Assembly: GCF_023838525.1 (NCBI RefSeq)
Contig: NZ_JAHUQD010000010.1
Location: forward strand, 22,318-86,317
DNA: 64,000 bases
Source of the DNA: Caldicoprobacter algeriensis
GTDB taxonomy: Bacteria > Bacillota > Clostridia > Caldicoprobacterales > Caldicoprobacteraceae
Direction of reading: 5' to 3'
Position 1 is the first letter of the stretch; every line of letters begins with the position of its first letter. A program made the translations under genes and the position numbers. Below are positions 1 through 8,714 of this stretch, in pieces. The notes under the pieces are model-generated. The model was not told the DNA's origin, searched no databases, and saw only the letters and a program-made list of their open reading frames with translations.

Positions 1-345
1 GCTATAAATCATGGCTTTGATGGAATAGATTATAAGGGTTTAATTGAAATAAATGCCTGGAAAGACGATAAATATGTCTATTTGGAGGTTACCGATAACG
101 GTAAGGGTGGTGATGTGGATAGTCTTAATAGCATGTTGTTAGAGAATGAGAATGAGATATTAGAAAATAGAGGATATGGCATACGAAACGTGAACGAGCG
201 ATTGAAACTCTATTTTGGAGAAGATTGTGGACTTAATTTTGAGGACAATGAGTACGGGGGTATAACAGTAACCGTTAAGGTAAAAGCGGTGTTATTTGGA
301 CAAATGGAGGGAGAGCACTATGATAAATCTACTGATAGTAGATGA
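1..345 (+). CDS. Sensor histidine kinase, YesM-like, C-terminal part (5' end outside window)
   Basis: The reading frame is open from base 1, so only the end of the gene is present. The visible part begins with AINHGF, matching the N-box (ENAIxHG) of the HATPase_c domain of YesM/LytS-type kinases. It continues with VTDNGKGGD (G1 box) and GYGIRNVNERL (G2 region), so this is the ATP-binding catalytic core. The stop at 343-345 lies inside the next gene, which starts at 320, giving a 26-bp overlap and implying translational coupling with its cognate regulator. By analogy with YesM/YesN pairs it should sense an extracellular carbohydrate-related signal and phosphorylate the adjacent response regulator. 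The sensor part cannot be seen. Confidence 0.88.
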   Translation, partial: AINHGFDGIDYKGLIEINAWKDDKYVYLEVTDNGKGGDVDSLNSMLLENENEILENRGYGIRNVNERLKLYFGEDCGLNFEDNEYGGITVTVKVKAVLFGQMEGEHYDKSTDSR

Positions 346-1900
346 TGAAGAGACCATAAGAGAAGGGTTAAAGGATCATGTTCCATGGGATGAGATGGGG
401 ATAAATATTGTCGGTACAGCGGAAGATGGCATAGATGCTTTAGATAAGATAAAGCAGTTAAAGCCGGATATCGTTATTGTCGATATCAAGATGCCACGTA
501 TGGATGGGTTGCAGTTGGCCCAGAAGCTAAAAATTCTTGCTCCACATGTAAAAATAGTATTTCTTACTGGCTATGACGATTTTTCTTATGCTCAGCAGGC
601 TGTGACCCTGGGGGTAGATGATTATGTATTAAAACCGGTTTCACGCAGCGCTCTCTTTGAATGTATACAACGAGTTAAAAATAAGCTGTTTGACGAAAAA
701 AAAGAACGAGAGGAAAGGGAGGCACTTAAAAAGCATATAGTAGAGAGCTTGCCCTTTTTAAAAGCGTGGTTTTTTAGTGCGATTAAAAACACGGAGGATA
801 TATGGAAAAAATTATCTTTCATAAATATAGATTTTAAGAATGGAGAATTTTTAGCAGTAGTTATAACTATAGACGATGCAAACGATAAGGACGATTATTA
901 CACTTTATTTAAATTGTATAATAGGATAAAGTTTTTACTTGAGGGTATGGAACATTTAAAATCAGTGATATTTTTTGATGAGCATATTTTTACCATTATA
1001 TTGAATTTCCCCGCCAGTATTACAAAGGACCAAATATCGAAAATTACTCTAGACACGTTGTACAAAATAAAGGAGCTACTAGATTATATATTTGATGGTT
1101 CTTACACCGTAGGGGTAGGTCGAACTGTGGATGATATACGGTATATTGAACGCAGCTATAAAGATGCTCTAGAAGCTTGTGAATATAGGTTTTATATGGG
1201 TGAAAGGCAGATCATATACATTGATGATGTGGAACCCGCAACAAAAAGCTATAGGTATAAAATACCCGATGGCGAAGAATTTATGACTATTATAAAAGTA
1301 GGCAATGAACAAAAGGCCAGAGCTTATTTAAAACGCATATTTGAAAACATGAAAGAGCAGCGAGAAAGTATGGATGTAGTAAAGAGAATATGTCTAGAAC
1401 TTATTGTGTATATGTCTAAAGCTATATATGAAGTAGGTGAGCCACCAGAAGTGCTTTTTAATAAGACTGATCCGTGGTATGAGATAAATAAGCGCTTTAC
1501 AATAGATCAGCTGTATGAGTTTATGACGAATATAGTAGATGTTGTAATTGGGTATCTATCGTATCAGAGAAAAACCAGGAATCAAAAAATAGTAGAGCAA
1601 GTAAAGGATATAATAGATAAAGAATATTCAGCAGATATTTCGCTGGAATCAGTGTCAGAAAGGGTGTATATCTCACCGTGTTATTTAAGCTCTATATTCA
1701 GCCAGGAAGCAGGGATAACGTTTAAAGAGTATCTCATAAAAGTACGTATTGAAAAGGCAAAAGAACTGCTGAAAGAACCATCTATAAAGGTATATGAAGT
1801 TGCCCAAATGGTAGGTTATAAAGACCCTCATTATTTCAGCCAACTATTTAAGAAATATACCGGCATTACCCCAGTACAGTACCGTAACTCTCAAATATAG
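320..1900 (+). CDS. Response regulator with AraC-type DNA-binding domain (YesN-like)
   Basis: The 526-residue protein starts at ATG 320, behind GGAGGGAGA; the longer frame from 296 would start upstream of that site. Residues 1-120 are a receiver domain: acidic pair D8/D9, phosphoacceptor D55 in VDIKMP, switch Thr in FLTGYDD, and Lys in LKPV. A middle region of about 280 residues of the type found in YesN proteins follows. The C-terminal ~100 residues carry two AraC helix-turn-helix motifs (ISLESVSERVYISPCYLSS and VYEVAQMVGYKDPHYFSQLF). It pairs with the overlapping kinase gene and sits directly upstream of a CUT1 sugar importer, which it probably activates. YesN-like regulators commonly control such importers; the specific target here is inferred from position. 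Confidence 0.9.
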   Translation: MINLLIVDDEETIREGLKDHVPWDEMGINIVGTAEDGIDALDKIKQLKPDIVIVDIKMPRMDGLQLAQKLKILAPHVKIVFLTGYDDFSYAQQAVTLGVDDYVLKPVSRSALFECIQRVKNKLFDEKKEREEREALKKHIVESLPFLKAWFFSAIKNTEDIWKKLSFINIDFKNGEFLAVVITIDDANDKDDYYTLFKLYNRIKFLLEGMEHLKSVIFFDEHIFTIILNFPASITKDQISKITLDTLYKIKELLDYIFDGSYTVGVGRTVDDIRYIERSYKDALEACEYRFYMGERQIIYIDDVEPATKSYRYKIPDGEEFMTIIKVGNEQKARAYLKRIFENMKEQRESMDVVKRICLELIVYMSKAIYEVGEPPEVLFNKTDPWYEINKRFTIDQLYEFMTNIVDVVIGYLSYQRKTRNQKIVEQVKDIIDKEYSADISLESVSERVYISPCYLSSIFSQEAGITFKEYLIKVRIEKAKELLKEPSIKVYEVAQMVGYKDPHYFSQLFKKYTGITPVQYRNSQI

Positions 1901-1923
1901 AAAGAAAACAAACAAAATAGAAA

Positions 1924-1955
1924 GTTTACCGTATTTATTATGCCTCCCGTTTACC
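1924..1955 (+). repeat. Direct repeat GTTTACC x2 upstream of the importer operon
   Basis: GTTTACC occurs at 1924-1930 and again at 1949-1955, 25 bp apart start to start, between the AraC-type regulator gene and the binding-protein gene. Direct half-sites are typical of AraC-family operators, so this could be the regulator's binding site. The repeat is only 7 bp and chance occurrence is possible. Confidence 0.25.
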
Positions 1956-2006
1956 CTAATATATAGATGTACCAGCTTTATATTTAAAAAAGGGAGGTTT
2001 TTTCTT

Positions 2007-3311
2007 ATGAGGACGAAGAGGTTATTGGTTTTTCTGTTGATCTTTGCGGTGCTAGTATTTATGCTTGCGGCATGTGGTAGTTCTGAGAAGTCTGGCGATA
2101 ATAGCACGGAATCACAACCAGAAGAAAAAGTAAGCGAGTCCAAATCCGAAGAAGTGGTTACAATTACTTATGCTAGAGGTAAAGACATTACGCCAGCTAC
2201 CCAGAAGATGCTTGAAGCATTTGAAGACAAATATCCAAATATAAAGGTTAATTATCAGGAAATGCCATCACAAAGCGACCAGCAGCATAATGCTTTTGTA
2301 ACTGCATTGAGCGCTGGGGACGACAGCGTTGATGTATACCGTTTGGACATAATATGGCCGTCGGAGTTTGCTTCAGCTGGGTGGATATTGCCTTTAGACG
2401 ATTACTTTTCTGAAGAAGAAAGAGAAAAATTCCTGCAGGGTCCGATTCAAGGTTGTACCTATAACGGTAGCATATATGCGGTGCCGCTTTATACCGACGC
2501 AGGCGTTTTATATTACCGTAAAGATTTGATACCTAATCCGCCTGAAACATGGGATGAACTTTATAGTATTGGTAAGAAGCTTATGGACGAAGGTAAAGTT
2601 GAATACGGATTTGTATTTCAGGCCAACCAATATGAAGGCCTTGTATGTAATGTGCTAGAATATATCCACAGCAATGGTGGCAAGGTAATTGACGGCTCAA
2701 ATGTGGTATTAAATAGTGAGAATGCCATAGAGGCATTGAATATATTTAAGAAGATGCTGGATATAGCACCTGAAGGTGTCACTACCTATATCGAGAATGA
2801 TGGTGGAGTGATGTTCCAAGAGGGTAAAGTGGCTTTTATGAGAAATTGGCCCAGTTGGTGGAGTAAATTGAACAGCGATGAGTCGGCGGTTAAGGGTAAA
2901 GTTGGTGTGGCTCCAATACCGAAAGGGCCTAATGGAGATGCCACAGGGAAGGCAACGTTGGGTGGTTGGAATTTAGCTATAAATAAAAATTCCAAAAATA
3001 AAGACGCAGCGTGGACGTTTATAGAGTTTATGACTGGCGAAGAAGCTCAAAAAATACAAGCAATAGAGGGCGGTTTTTTGCCTGTACGTCAGAATTTATA
3101 TAAAGATGCGGATGTTATAAAGGCCAATCCACATTTTGAAAGTATGTATGACGTATTGGTCAATGCTTTACCAAGGCCGGTGTCACCATTTTATCCAAAA
3201 ATATCAGAGTCTATACAAATAAATACGCATAAATTCCTGATGGGAGAGATTGATGCCAAGACAGCTATAGAGAATATGGCAAAAGAAATTCAAGAAATAT
3301 TAGAGCAGTAA
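2007..3311 (+). CDS. Sugar ABC transporter substrate-binding lipoprotein (family 1)
   Basis: This 434-residue extracellular solute-binding protein captures a sugar or oligosaccharide outside the membrane and delivers it to the two permeases encoded next. It starts at ATG 2007 behind GGGAGG (1992-1997). A lipoprotein signal ending in LAACGSS places the lipidated Cys near residue 23, followed by a Ser/Glu-rich linker. The mature part shows SBP_bac_1 features such as YPNIKVNYQEMP, GSIYAVPLYTDAGVLYYRKD, PETWDEL and the C-terminal AAWTFIEFMTGEEAQK. It heads a three-gene importer and is separated from the permease genes by a stem-loop at 3323-3350. No ATPase gene is nearby, so a shared MsmX-type ATPase is likely. 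The substrate cannot be read from sequence. Confidence 0.93.
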   Translation: MRTKRLLVFLLIFAVLVFMLAACGSSEKSGDNSTESQPEEKVSESKSEEVVTITYARGKDITPATQKMLEAFEDKYPNIKVNYQEMPSQSDQQHNAFVTALSAGDDSVDVYRLDIIWPSEFASAGWILPLDDYFSEEEREKFLQGPIQGCTYNGSIYAVPLYTDAGVLYYRKDLIPNPPETWDELYSIGKKLMDEGKVEYGFVFQANQYEGLVCNVLEYIHSNGGKVIDGSNVVLNSENAIEALNIFKKMLDIAPEGVTTYIENDGGVMFQEGKVAFMRNWPSWWSKLNSDESAVKGKVGVAPIPKGPNGDATGKATLGGWNLAINKNSKNKDAAWTFIEFMTGEEAQKIQAIEGGFLPVRQNLYKDADVIKANPHFESMYDVLVNALPRPVSPFYPKISESIQINTHKFLMGEIDAKTAIENMAKEIQEILEQ

Positions 3312-3322
3312 AATTTTGCTCA

Positions 3323-3350
3323 ACAATCGGCCGAACATTCGGCCGATTGT
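3323..3350 (+). promoter_or_regulatory. Intercistronic stem-loop after binding-protein gene
   Basis: A perfect 13-bp inverted repeat, ACAATCGGCCGAA (3323-3335) and TTCGGCCGATTGT (3338-3350), lies between the binding-protein and permease genes. No T-run follows it. It is therefore more likely an mRNA-stabilising or partial-termination element that keeps binding-protein transcript above permease transcript, as in maltose-type operons, than a full terminator. Confidence 0.6.
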
Positions 3351-3380
3351 ACTTTATAAACAGCCAAGGGGGTTTTTATC

Positions 3381-4283
3381 ATGCAAAAACGCCGTAGCAT
3401 AAAAAGTACTGGCATACCCGAAAATATACTAGGTTATTTGATGGTAACGCCCGCACTTTTATGTATTTTGCTTATAGCAATATTTCCAATTGTAAGAACA
3501 TTTTCCTTAAGTTTGACTGATATGAAGATGCAATTCCCTGATGCGGCTAAATATATAGGATTGAACAATTATGTAAAGTTGTTGAAGGATGAGAGATTCT
3601 GGAATGCTACGTGTAATACACTGTTTTTTACGATAGTTTCAGTAGCTATGGAGCTAGTAATAGGCTTTACTATGGCTCTTGTTATGAATATGCCGTTTAA
3701 AGGTAGAGGACTGGTACGCGCTGCAGTGTTGGTGCCTTGGGCTATTCCTACTACAATATCGGCTACGATGTGGAAATTTATGTACCATGACCAGTTTGGC
3801 GTTATAAACGATATATTATTAAGGATGGGCCTTATAGATCAATATAAGCCATGGTTGGGTAGTACGCTGTCGGCTTTATGGTGCGCTATAATAGCCGATG
3901 TTTGGAAGACAGCGCCTTTTATGGGGTTACTGTTATTGGCCGGCCTTCAAACTATTCCAATTGAGCTATATGAGTCTGCTACTGTAGATGGTGCTGGAAG
4001 AATAAGGCGATTTTTTAATATCACTGTGCCTCTTATAATGCCAACCATGCTGGTGGCGCTTATATTTCGCACCCTTGATGCTTTCCGCGTATTTGATTTG
4101 ATATTTGTTATGACAGGCGGTGGACCGGGCAATAGCACTGAGACTCTTTCAATGTACGCTTATACTATGCTTTTTAGAAATCTGGATTTTGGTTTAGGTT
4201 CTGCAATAGCAGTATTAATATTTATATTCGTATTCTTGATAAGCTTAATATATATTTACCTCTTAAATATCCAGAATGATTAA
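3381..4283 (+). CDS. Sugar ABC transporter permease, MalF/UgpA type
   Basis: This is a 300-residue inner-membrane permease of the CUT1 family with about six hydrophobic segments. The conserved cytoplasmic EAA loop, which docks the ATPase, appears as ELYESATVDGAGRIRRFF near residues 194-211. The C-terminus has the family motif FDLIFVMTGGGPGNST. It starts at ATG 3381 behind AAGGGGG. It is the first of a permease pair that forms the channel for the upstream lipoprotein; the partner starts 14 bp after its stop. Substrate range is not deducible beyond a saccharide. Confidence 0.92.
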   Translation: MQKRRSIKSTGIPENILGYLMVTPALLCILLIAIFPIVRTFSLSLTDMKMQFPDAAKYIGLNNYVKLLKDERFWNATCNTLFFTIVSVAMELVIGFTMALVMNMPFKGRGLVRAAVLVPWAIPTTISATMWKFMYHDQFGVINDILLRMGLIDQYKPWLGSTLSALWCAIIADVWKTAPFMGLLLLAGLQTIPIELYESATVDGAGRIRRFFNITVPLIMPTMLVALIFRTLDAFRVFDLIFVMTGGGPGNSTETLSMYAYTMLFRNLDFGLGSAIAVLIFIFVFLISLIYIYLLNIQND

Positions 4284-4297
4284 GCGGAGGCGAAAGT

Positions 4298-5128
4298 ATG
4301 CGAAAAGATAAATTGTCAAATATAGCCTTTTATATAGCTGTTGCTGTATTTATAGTCATAATAGTGTTTCCTTTTTATTGGCAAATAATAACCTCGTTTA
4401 AGCCGCCCGAACAATTGTGGAATATACCCCCGGAGTGGTGGCCGTCAAGATTTTATTTGGGTTCTTATATTTCTGCTTTTACCAAAAGGCCTTTTTTGAC
4501 TTATTTGAAGAACAGCGCTATAGTTGCCATTTCTACTACAGCTCTTGCTGTGTTTGTTACTTCATTTGCAGGTTATGCATTGGCCAGGTTACACTTTAAA
4601 GGGAAAAATGTTATATTGGCTTTGGCGTTATCGGTTTCCATGTTTCCTGGCATAGCCATAGTTAGCCCCTTGTTTTTGATGATGAAGCAGTGGAACCTCC
4701 TCAATTCGTATCTGGGCCTTATTTTGACATATACGACCATAACTATACCGCTTTCAATGTGGAATTTAACTACGTTTTTCAGAACTATCCCGGCTGATAT
4801 GGAAGAGGCTGCAAAAATAGATGGTGCTTCACCATTTTACACTTTCGTGAAAATAATACTTCCTTTGGCTGCACCTGGAATATTCACCACAGCCATACTG
4901 GTATTTATAGCAGCGTGGAATGAATTTTTATTCTCATTGACCTTTAATACAAAGGATGCCCTGAGGACAGTACCGGTGGGGATAGCCATGTTCCCTGGCG
5001 AGTATATGTTGCCCTGGGGCGATATATCCGCAGCTTCGGTAGTTGTAGTATTACCGCTTATTGTTATGGTGTTGCTATTTCAAAGGAGAATTATATCTGG
5101 CCTTACCGCCGGGGCTGTAAAAGGTTAA
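4298..5128 (+). CDS. Sugar ABC transporter permease, MalG/UgpE type
   Basis: This 276-residue CUT1 permease is the second channel subunit of the importer. It begins with a transmembrane segment and the family motif [16 protein letters not shown]. The EAA loop reads [19 protein letters not shown] around residues 168-186, and the protein ends with the usual [11 protein letters not shown]. It starts at ATG 4298 behind GCGGAGGCG. It is co-transcribed with the preceding permease, and a small GC hairpin follows at 5134-5156. The length is normal and no defect is visible. Confidence 0.92.
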   Translation: MRKDKLSNIAFYIAVAVFIVIIVFPFYWQIITSFKPPEQLWNIPPEWWPSRFYLGSYISAFTKRPFLTYLKNSAIVAISTTALAVFVTSFAGYALARLHFKGKNVILALALSVSMFPGIAIVSPLFLMMKQWNLLNSYLGLILTYTTITIPLSMWNLTTFFRTIPADMEEAAKIDGASPFYTFVKIILPLAAPGIFTTAILVFIAAWNEFLFSLTFNTKDALRTVPVGIAMFPGEYMLPWGDISAASVVVVLPLIVMVLLFQRRIISGLTAGAVKG

Positions 5129-5133
5129 ATTTT

Positions 5134-5156
5134 GCTTGGGTTCCGTGTACCCGAGC
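5134..5156 (+). promoter_or_regulatory. Small hairpin between permease and ThuA-like genes
   Basis: GCTTGGGT (5134-5141) pairs with ACCCGAGC (5149-5156), 8 bp with one G-T pair and a 7-nt loop. A mixed A/T stretch with TTTTTT follows about 13 bp later. It may be a weak terminator or attenuator ahead of the ThuA-like gene. Confidence 0.35.
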
Positions 5157-5211
5157 TATAAAAAGTGTTTTTTATCAGAAATGTAAATTGAAATTAAGGG
5201 GGTACATTTGC

Positions 5212-5943
5212 ATGAATGTAAACAGGAATATTAAAGTGACAGTATGGAATGAAAACCGACACGAAAAGACCCATAAAAAGGTAGCTGAGATCTATCCTAA
5301 AGGCATCCATGGGGCCATTGCGGATTTTTTGTCTCAGGAATCTGACTTTGAAGTAAGGACAGCGACGCTGGATGAGCCAGAGCATGGGCTTACTAAAGAG
5401 GTACTGGATTCCACTGATGTGCTCATCTGGTGGGGGCACATAGCGCACAATGAGGTACGAGACGAAGTTGTGGACAGGGTATACGATAGGGTTTTAAACG
5501 GGATGGGGCTCATTGTTTTACACTCAGGGCATTTTTCCAAGATATTCAAAAAGTTGATGGGCACCACCTGCAATTTAAAATGGCGAGAGGCGGGCGAGAA
5601 GGAGCGCATTTGGGTGGTGGAGCCTGGACATCCCATTGCAGAGGGGTTAGGCGAGTATTTTGAAATTCCTCAAACTGAGATGTACGGTGAGAGGTTTGAT
5701 GTTCCGGCACCTGATACGCTGGTGTTTATAAGCTGGTTTGCCGGAGGGGAAGTATTCAGGAGCGGCTGCTGCTATAACCGGGGACGAGGGAAGGTGTTTT
5801 ATTTCAGGCCGGGGCATGAGACATTCCCGATTTTTTATCAGCCAGAAGTGCAGCGCGTCATAAAGAATGCGGTGAGATGGGCTGCTCCTGTCAATGGACC
5901 TGTGCCTCATTTTGGCAATGTAAAGCCGCTGGAAAATATATAA
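5212..5943 (+). CDS. ThuA-like trehalose-utilisation family protein
   Basis: This 243-residue protein belongs to the ThuA/class-I glutamine-amidotransferase-like fold. It begins INVTVWNE-like ([18 protein letters not shown]) and carries [31 protein letters not shown] and [16 protein letters not shown], all characteristic of ThuA. ThuA proteins are linked to disaccharide (trehalose, maltitol) catabolism in rhizobia, but the reaction is poorly defined. The start at ATG 5212 is chosen over TTG 5188 because AAGGGGG lies 8-10 bp upstream of it. It follows the importer in the same orientation and is probably in its operon, suggesting a role in using the imported sugar. Confidence 0.85.
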   Translation: MNVNRNIKVTVWNENRHEKTHKKVAEIYPKGIHGAIADFLSQESDFEVRTATLDEPEHGLTKEVLDSTDVLIWWGHIAHNEVRDEVVDRVYDRVLNGMGLIVLHSGHFSKIFKKLMGTTCNLKWREAGEKERIWVVEPGHPIAEGLGEYFEIPQTEMYGERFDVPAPDTLVFISWFAGGEVFRSGCCYNRGRGKVFYFRPGHETFPIFYQPEVQRVIKNAVRWAAPVNGPVPHFGNVKPLENI

Positions 5944-6010
5944 ATGAGAATGAATTGACTTATAATTTGGTATTTAATGGGAAATAATATTGCTGTTTTA
6001 AATTTACAAG

Positions 6011-6062
6011 AGGTTGCTTCCATCCTTAAGTTTTGTATATATCAAAAGGGTGGAAGCGACTT
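6011..6062 (+). terminator. Long hairpin, probable terminator of the importer/thuA operon
   Basis: GGTTGCTTCCATCCTT (from 6012) pairs with AAGGGTGGAAGCGACTT (6046-6062), allowing G-T pairs, with an inner TTTTG/CAAAA extension. The sequence after it, CTATTCTTTT, is only moderately T-rich. The 265 bp from the thuA stop to the tRNA hold no gene that I can see; this hairpin and the tRNA promoter are the only recognisable elements. Confidence 0.5.
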
Positions 6063-6159
6063 CTATTCTTTTGATAAATTTTTATCTTCGATATTGCTGG
6101 ATATCCGTTCGTAGTGGTGAATATCTTTACACCTATTCGAGATCTCCCAAAAATACCGC

Positions 6160-6188
6160 TTGACAATTTAGTGAAGATGGGTTAATAT
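6160..6188 (+). promoter_or_regulatory. Sigma-A promoter of tRNA-Val
   Basis: A consensus -35 TTGACA (6160-6165) is followed after 17 bp by TAATAT (6183-6188). A TATAAT overlaps it at 6186-6191 with a 20-bp spacer. The tRNA begins about 20 bp downstream, as expected for a tRNA promoter. Confidence 0.7.
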
Positions 6189-6208
6189 AATAATGCAAGT
6201 TGTGACAC

Positions 6209-6284
6209 GGGGCGTTAACTCAACTGGTAGAGTGCCATCTTGACGTGGTGGAAGTTACAGGTTCGAGTCCTGTACGCCCCACCA
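6209..6284 (+). tRNA. tRNA-Val (anticodon GAC)
   Basis: The 76-nt cloverleaf is complete. Acceptor GGGGCGT pairs with ACGCCCC. The D-stem is ACTC/GAGT, the anticodon stem CCATC/GGTGG around loop TTGACGT (anticodon GAC, valine), and the T-arm ACAGG-TTCGAGT-CCTGT. The 3' CCA is encoded. Confidence 0.95.
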
Positions 6285-6288
6285 AAAA

Positions 6289-6321
6289 GAGAGGGAGGTA
6301 AAGGCCTCCCTCTTATTTTTT
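6289..6321 (+). terminator. Rho-independent terminator of tRNA-Val
   Basis: A 10-bp stem (6289-6298 with 6305-6314, GAGAGGGAGG and CCTCCCTCTT, one G-T pair) is followed by ATTTTTT. It starts 4 nt after the tRNA CCA. Confidence 0.85.
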
Positions 6322-6497
6322 GTGTTCAAAAGTAAACCCAACTTGAGCATAGATAGTGCAAATACTCAATTTTATATGATATAATTTTATTGGTGAACCT
6401 TCTCTGTTTGACTTTAGATGAGCTGATTGTCACACACAGCGATGTTTTTTGATACCGGATAAAGTAAAAAATCCTATTAATGGGGAGGGTCTCTTGA

Positions 6498-6959
6498 ATG
6501 TACAGCCAGGAAGATTTGCAACAAACCGGGAAACAATTGAAGCGCATAATCATTTTGCTTGGTGCTGTTTTGATTGCCTTTCTGGTCATTTCCATTGTAC
6601 TGGCCAATATGGTCAACAATACTTTGGGCATGATAATATTGTTGATTGGAATATGCCTCGATATTTTTATCTGGGGCATGTACGGCAGCCAGGTGTTGGC
6701 ATATTATAGATTCCTTGGGGATATGTTTACTGGACGGCAGAGGGTTGAATCGGGCGTAGTGAAAAGGGTTGGCACCCAGCCTGTTTACAAAGACAACAAA
6801 CTCTACTATTATGAAGTTTTGATTGAGAACGATGGAGTAGAACAGATGTTGCTTGTAGATGCCAATAAACCTTTGCCCAATATACAGGTGGGCCGAAAAT
6901 ACGAGTTTAAAGTTTTCCAAAATTTTGTGATAGACATATTAAGCGGACCTAATGTATAA
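6498..6959 (+). CDS. Small membrane protein of unknown function
   Basis: A 153-residue protein starting at ATG 6498 behind GGGGAGGG (6482-6488). After a short charged N-terminus there are two adjacent hydrophobic segments, about residues 15-37 and 42-66. A soluble C-terminal domain of about 80 residues follows, rich in beta-prone sequence (VESGVVKRV, YYYEVLIEN, VGRKYEFKVF). It resembles membrane proteins with a small cytoplasmic or surface beta-barrel domain, but I do not recognise the family. It stands alone between the tRNA terminator and a bidirectional terminator, convergent with a lipoprotein gene. No function is assigned. Confidence 0.75.
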   Translation: MYSQEDLQQTGKQLKRIIILLGAVLIAFLVISIVLANMVNNTLGMIILLIGICLDIFIWGMYGSQVLAYYRFLGDMFTGRQRVESGVVKRVGTQPVYKDNKLYYYEVLIENDGVEQMLLVDANKPLPNIQVGRKYEFKVFQNFVIDILSGPNV

Positions 6960-6966
6960 AAAATTG

Positions 6967-6988
6967 AGGAGCATAATGCTCCTTTTTT
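6967..6988 (+). terminator. Bidirectional terminator between convergent genes
   Basis: AGGAGCAT (6967-6974) pairs with ATGCTCCT (6976-6983). TTTTTATTT follows on the plus strand, and an AATTTTTT run on the minus strand (from 6965 downward). It can serve both the gene ending at 6959 and the minus-strand gene ending at 6994. Confidence 0.75.
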
Positions 6989-6993
6989 ATTTG

Positions 6994-7434
6994 TCAGTCA
7001 CCTTGAACGGTTTGGCTGGTATATCCCAACACGTCGCCCTCTTGGTCCAGGTATACCGTAAAGCATTTGTTGTATTCAGGGTTCAAGGGCTTTGAAGGTG
7101 GATAAAACACTATCTTTAAATAGTCTCCCTTATAAGTTATGCGGTTGCCTTTTGGATCTGTGCATATTACCGTTTCGGTGTCACAGTGATGAATGGATAT
7201 TTCGGTTTCTTCAAAAGCTACTTTTTCACCATGGCTTTTGAGGTGATCGGTGGCCCTTTTTATGATTTCTAGATCGGTCATAAACATTATGGCCGAGTAT
7301 CCCTCATGTGCTTTATCGTTATCATCGTCGTTTGTACGGGATACATCCAAAGCAAGGGGCGGCCTGGCGCTACATCCAATCATAAATGCGGCGAGAAAAA
7401 GTATTATAGGAATTACGTATTTTTTATTCTTCAT
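6994..7434 (-). CDS. Hypothetical lipoprotein
   Basis: A 146-residue predicted lipoprotein. The hydrophobic signal (MKNKKYVIPIILFLAAF) ends in the lipobox MIGC, with lipidated Cys near residue 21. An acidic Asp/Asn-rich spacer and a soluble domain with no motif known to me follow (TYKGDYLKIVFYPPS, FTVYLDQEGDVLGY, reminiscent of PepSY-like folds). The start codon with its first base at 7434 is preferred to the ATG at 7443 because the GGGGAG site abuts the latter and sits about 9 nt from the former. It is monocistronic, convergent with the membrane-protein gene. Function unknown. Confidence 0.75.
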   Translation of the reverse strand: MKNKKYVIPIILFLAAFMIGCSARPPLALDVSRTNDDDNDKAHEGYSAIMFMTDLEIIKRATDHLKSHGEKVAFEETEISIHHCDTETVICTDPKGNRITYKGDYLKIVFYPPSKPLNPEYNKCFTVYLDQEGDVLGYTSQTVQGD

Positions 7435-7558
7435 CGGCACCATCTCCCCAATAGATTCTCATTTTAATCCTATGCTTTACATTCGCAAAAAAGAATTTTC
7501 AACTATCGATAGTGCATGATAAAATAGTAAGGAGACACAGATGAACGGGAGGAGTTTT

Positions 7559-8362
7559 ATGAAGATATGTTTTTCTACATTGGGATGTCCGGATTGGTCA
7601 TGGGAGGAAATCCTGGCTGCAGCCAAGGATCTGGGATATGATGGTATAGAGCTAAGAGGTCTGGGGAATGAGATTTACGTGCCCAAGGCTAAGCCATTTC
7701 TTCCTGAAAACATGCAGACGTCAAAACGTCAGTTATTGGACAAAGGGCTGGAGATTTCTTGCATCACTTCCTCGTGTTATTTACACGAAAAGGATGCGGA
7801 ATCATATATACAGGAAGGTATGGAATACATCGACTTGGCCGAGCAACTGAATGCTCCATTTGTCAGGGTACTGGGAGACAGCGAACCTTCCCCGAAGGCG
7901 CCGGTGGATGTAAAGCAGGTGATCAGGATGCTCAAGGTGTTGGGAGATTATGCATCTCAAAAAGGGGTAATGGTACTGCTTGAAACCAACGGGGTGTTTG
8001 CCAATTCGAGCGTGATGATAAAGACCATGGAAGAGGTTCAACATCCGTATGTTAGGGTGTTGTGGGACGTTCATCATCCATACAGGTTTATGGGCGAGTC
8101 GGTATTCTTGACATATAACAGGCTTAAAAGGTATATTCGCCATGTTCACGTAAAGGATTCGCTAATGGAAAAGGGCAGGGTCAGGTACTGCCTCATTGGT
8201 CAGGGCGATATTCCCATAAAGGAAGCGATTGATCTGCTGCTACAGGATGATTACAAAGGGTATATTTCTCTGGAGTGGCTTAAACGCTGGTATTACGACC
8301 TGGAGGAACCGGGCATCGTATTCTCCCATTTTATACATGCAATCAGGGGCATGTTAAAGTGA
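7559..8362 (+). CDS. Sugar phosphate isomerase/epimerase-like TIM-barrel protein
   Basis: A 267-residue member of the xylose isomerase-like TIM barrel (AP_endonuc_2) superfamily. It opens MKICFSTLGCPDWSWEE and has DGIELRG, the beta-strand 5-6 region GVMVLLETNG and VRVLWDVHHPYRF, plus HVHVKDS and GQGDIPIKEAI. These supply the Glu/Asp/His metal ligands typical of inositol-type and ketose epimerases. Two starts are possible: ATG 7541 behind AAGGAG, and ATG 7559 behind GGGAGGAG. The second matches family N-termini. Likely role: isomerisation, epimerisation or dehydration of a sugar or polyol; substrate unknown. It appears monocistronic. Confidence 0.82.
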   Translation: MKICFSTLGCPDWSWEEILAAAKDLGYDGIELRGLGNEIYVPKAKPFLPENMQTSKRQLLDKGLEISCITSSCYLHEKDAESYIQEGMEYIDLAEQLNAPFVRVLGDSEPSPKAPVDVKQVIRMLKVLGDYASQKGVMVLLETNGVFANSSVMIKTMEEVQHPYVRVLWDVHHPYRFMGESVFLTYNRLKRYIRHVHVKDSLMEKGRVRYCLIGQGDIPIKEAIDLLLQDDYKGYISLEWLKRWYYDLEEPGIVFSHFIHAIRGMLK

Positions 8363-8396
8363 GTAAGTGTGCGGTTGATGAGCGGTAACAGGGGAT

Positions 8397-8714
8397 TCAT
8401 AGGTTTTGCAATAAAAACATCGCAAGTATTCCCACCACTATGGTGAGGAATAAATTTTTGGTCCTGATTGCCACAAAAAAACAGGGAATAGATGCTATAA
8501 AGGCGTTGTTGTCAAGTCCGATAGAAAGCTCATCCTGCGGCGCCAGGATGGCGGGAGCCAGCAGCGCAGACAGTACAGCTACCGGTATAAACTGCAGCCA
8601 TTTTAAGAACAGCGGTGGCAGTTTAACTTTTGACAGCAGCACCATAGGCAACATCCTGGGCAAATAGGTCACAAGGCTCATTCCGATGATGATAAGGATA
8701 ACTTTTTGCTCCAT
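8397..8714 (-). CDS. azlD: Branched-chain amino acid transport protein AzlD
   Basis: A 105-residue, highly hydrophobic protein with about four membrane segments and the family signature TYLPRMLPMVLL near the N-terminus and ALLAPAIL in the middle. AzlD is the small subunit of the AzlCD exporter of branched-chain amino acids and analogues. The gene overlaps the end of azlC by 37 bp on the same strand, so the two are translationally coupled. The length is normal for the family. Confidence 0.88.
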   Translation of the reverse strand: MEQKVILIIIGMSLVTYLPRMLPMVLLSKVKLPPLFLKWLQFIPVAVLSALLAPAILAPQDELSIGLDNNAFIASIPCFFVAIRTKNLFLTIVVGILAMFLLQNL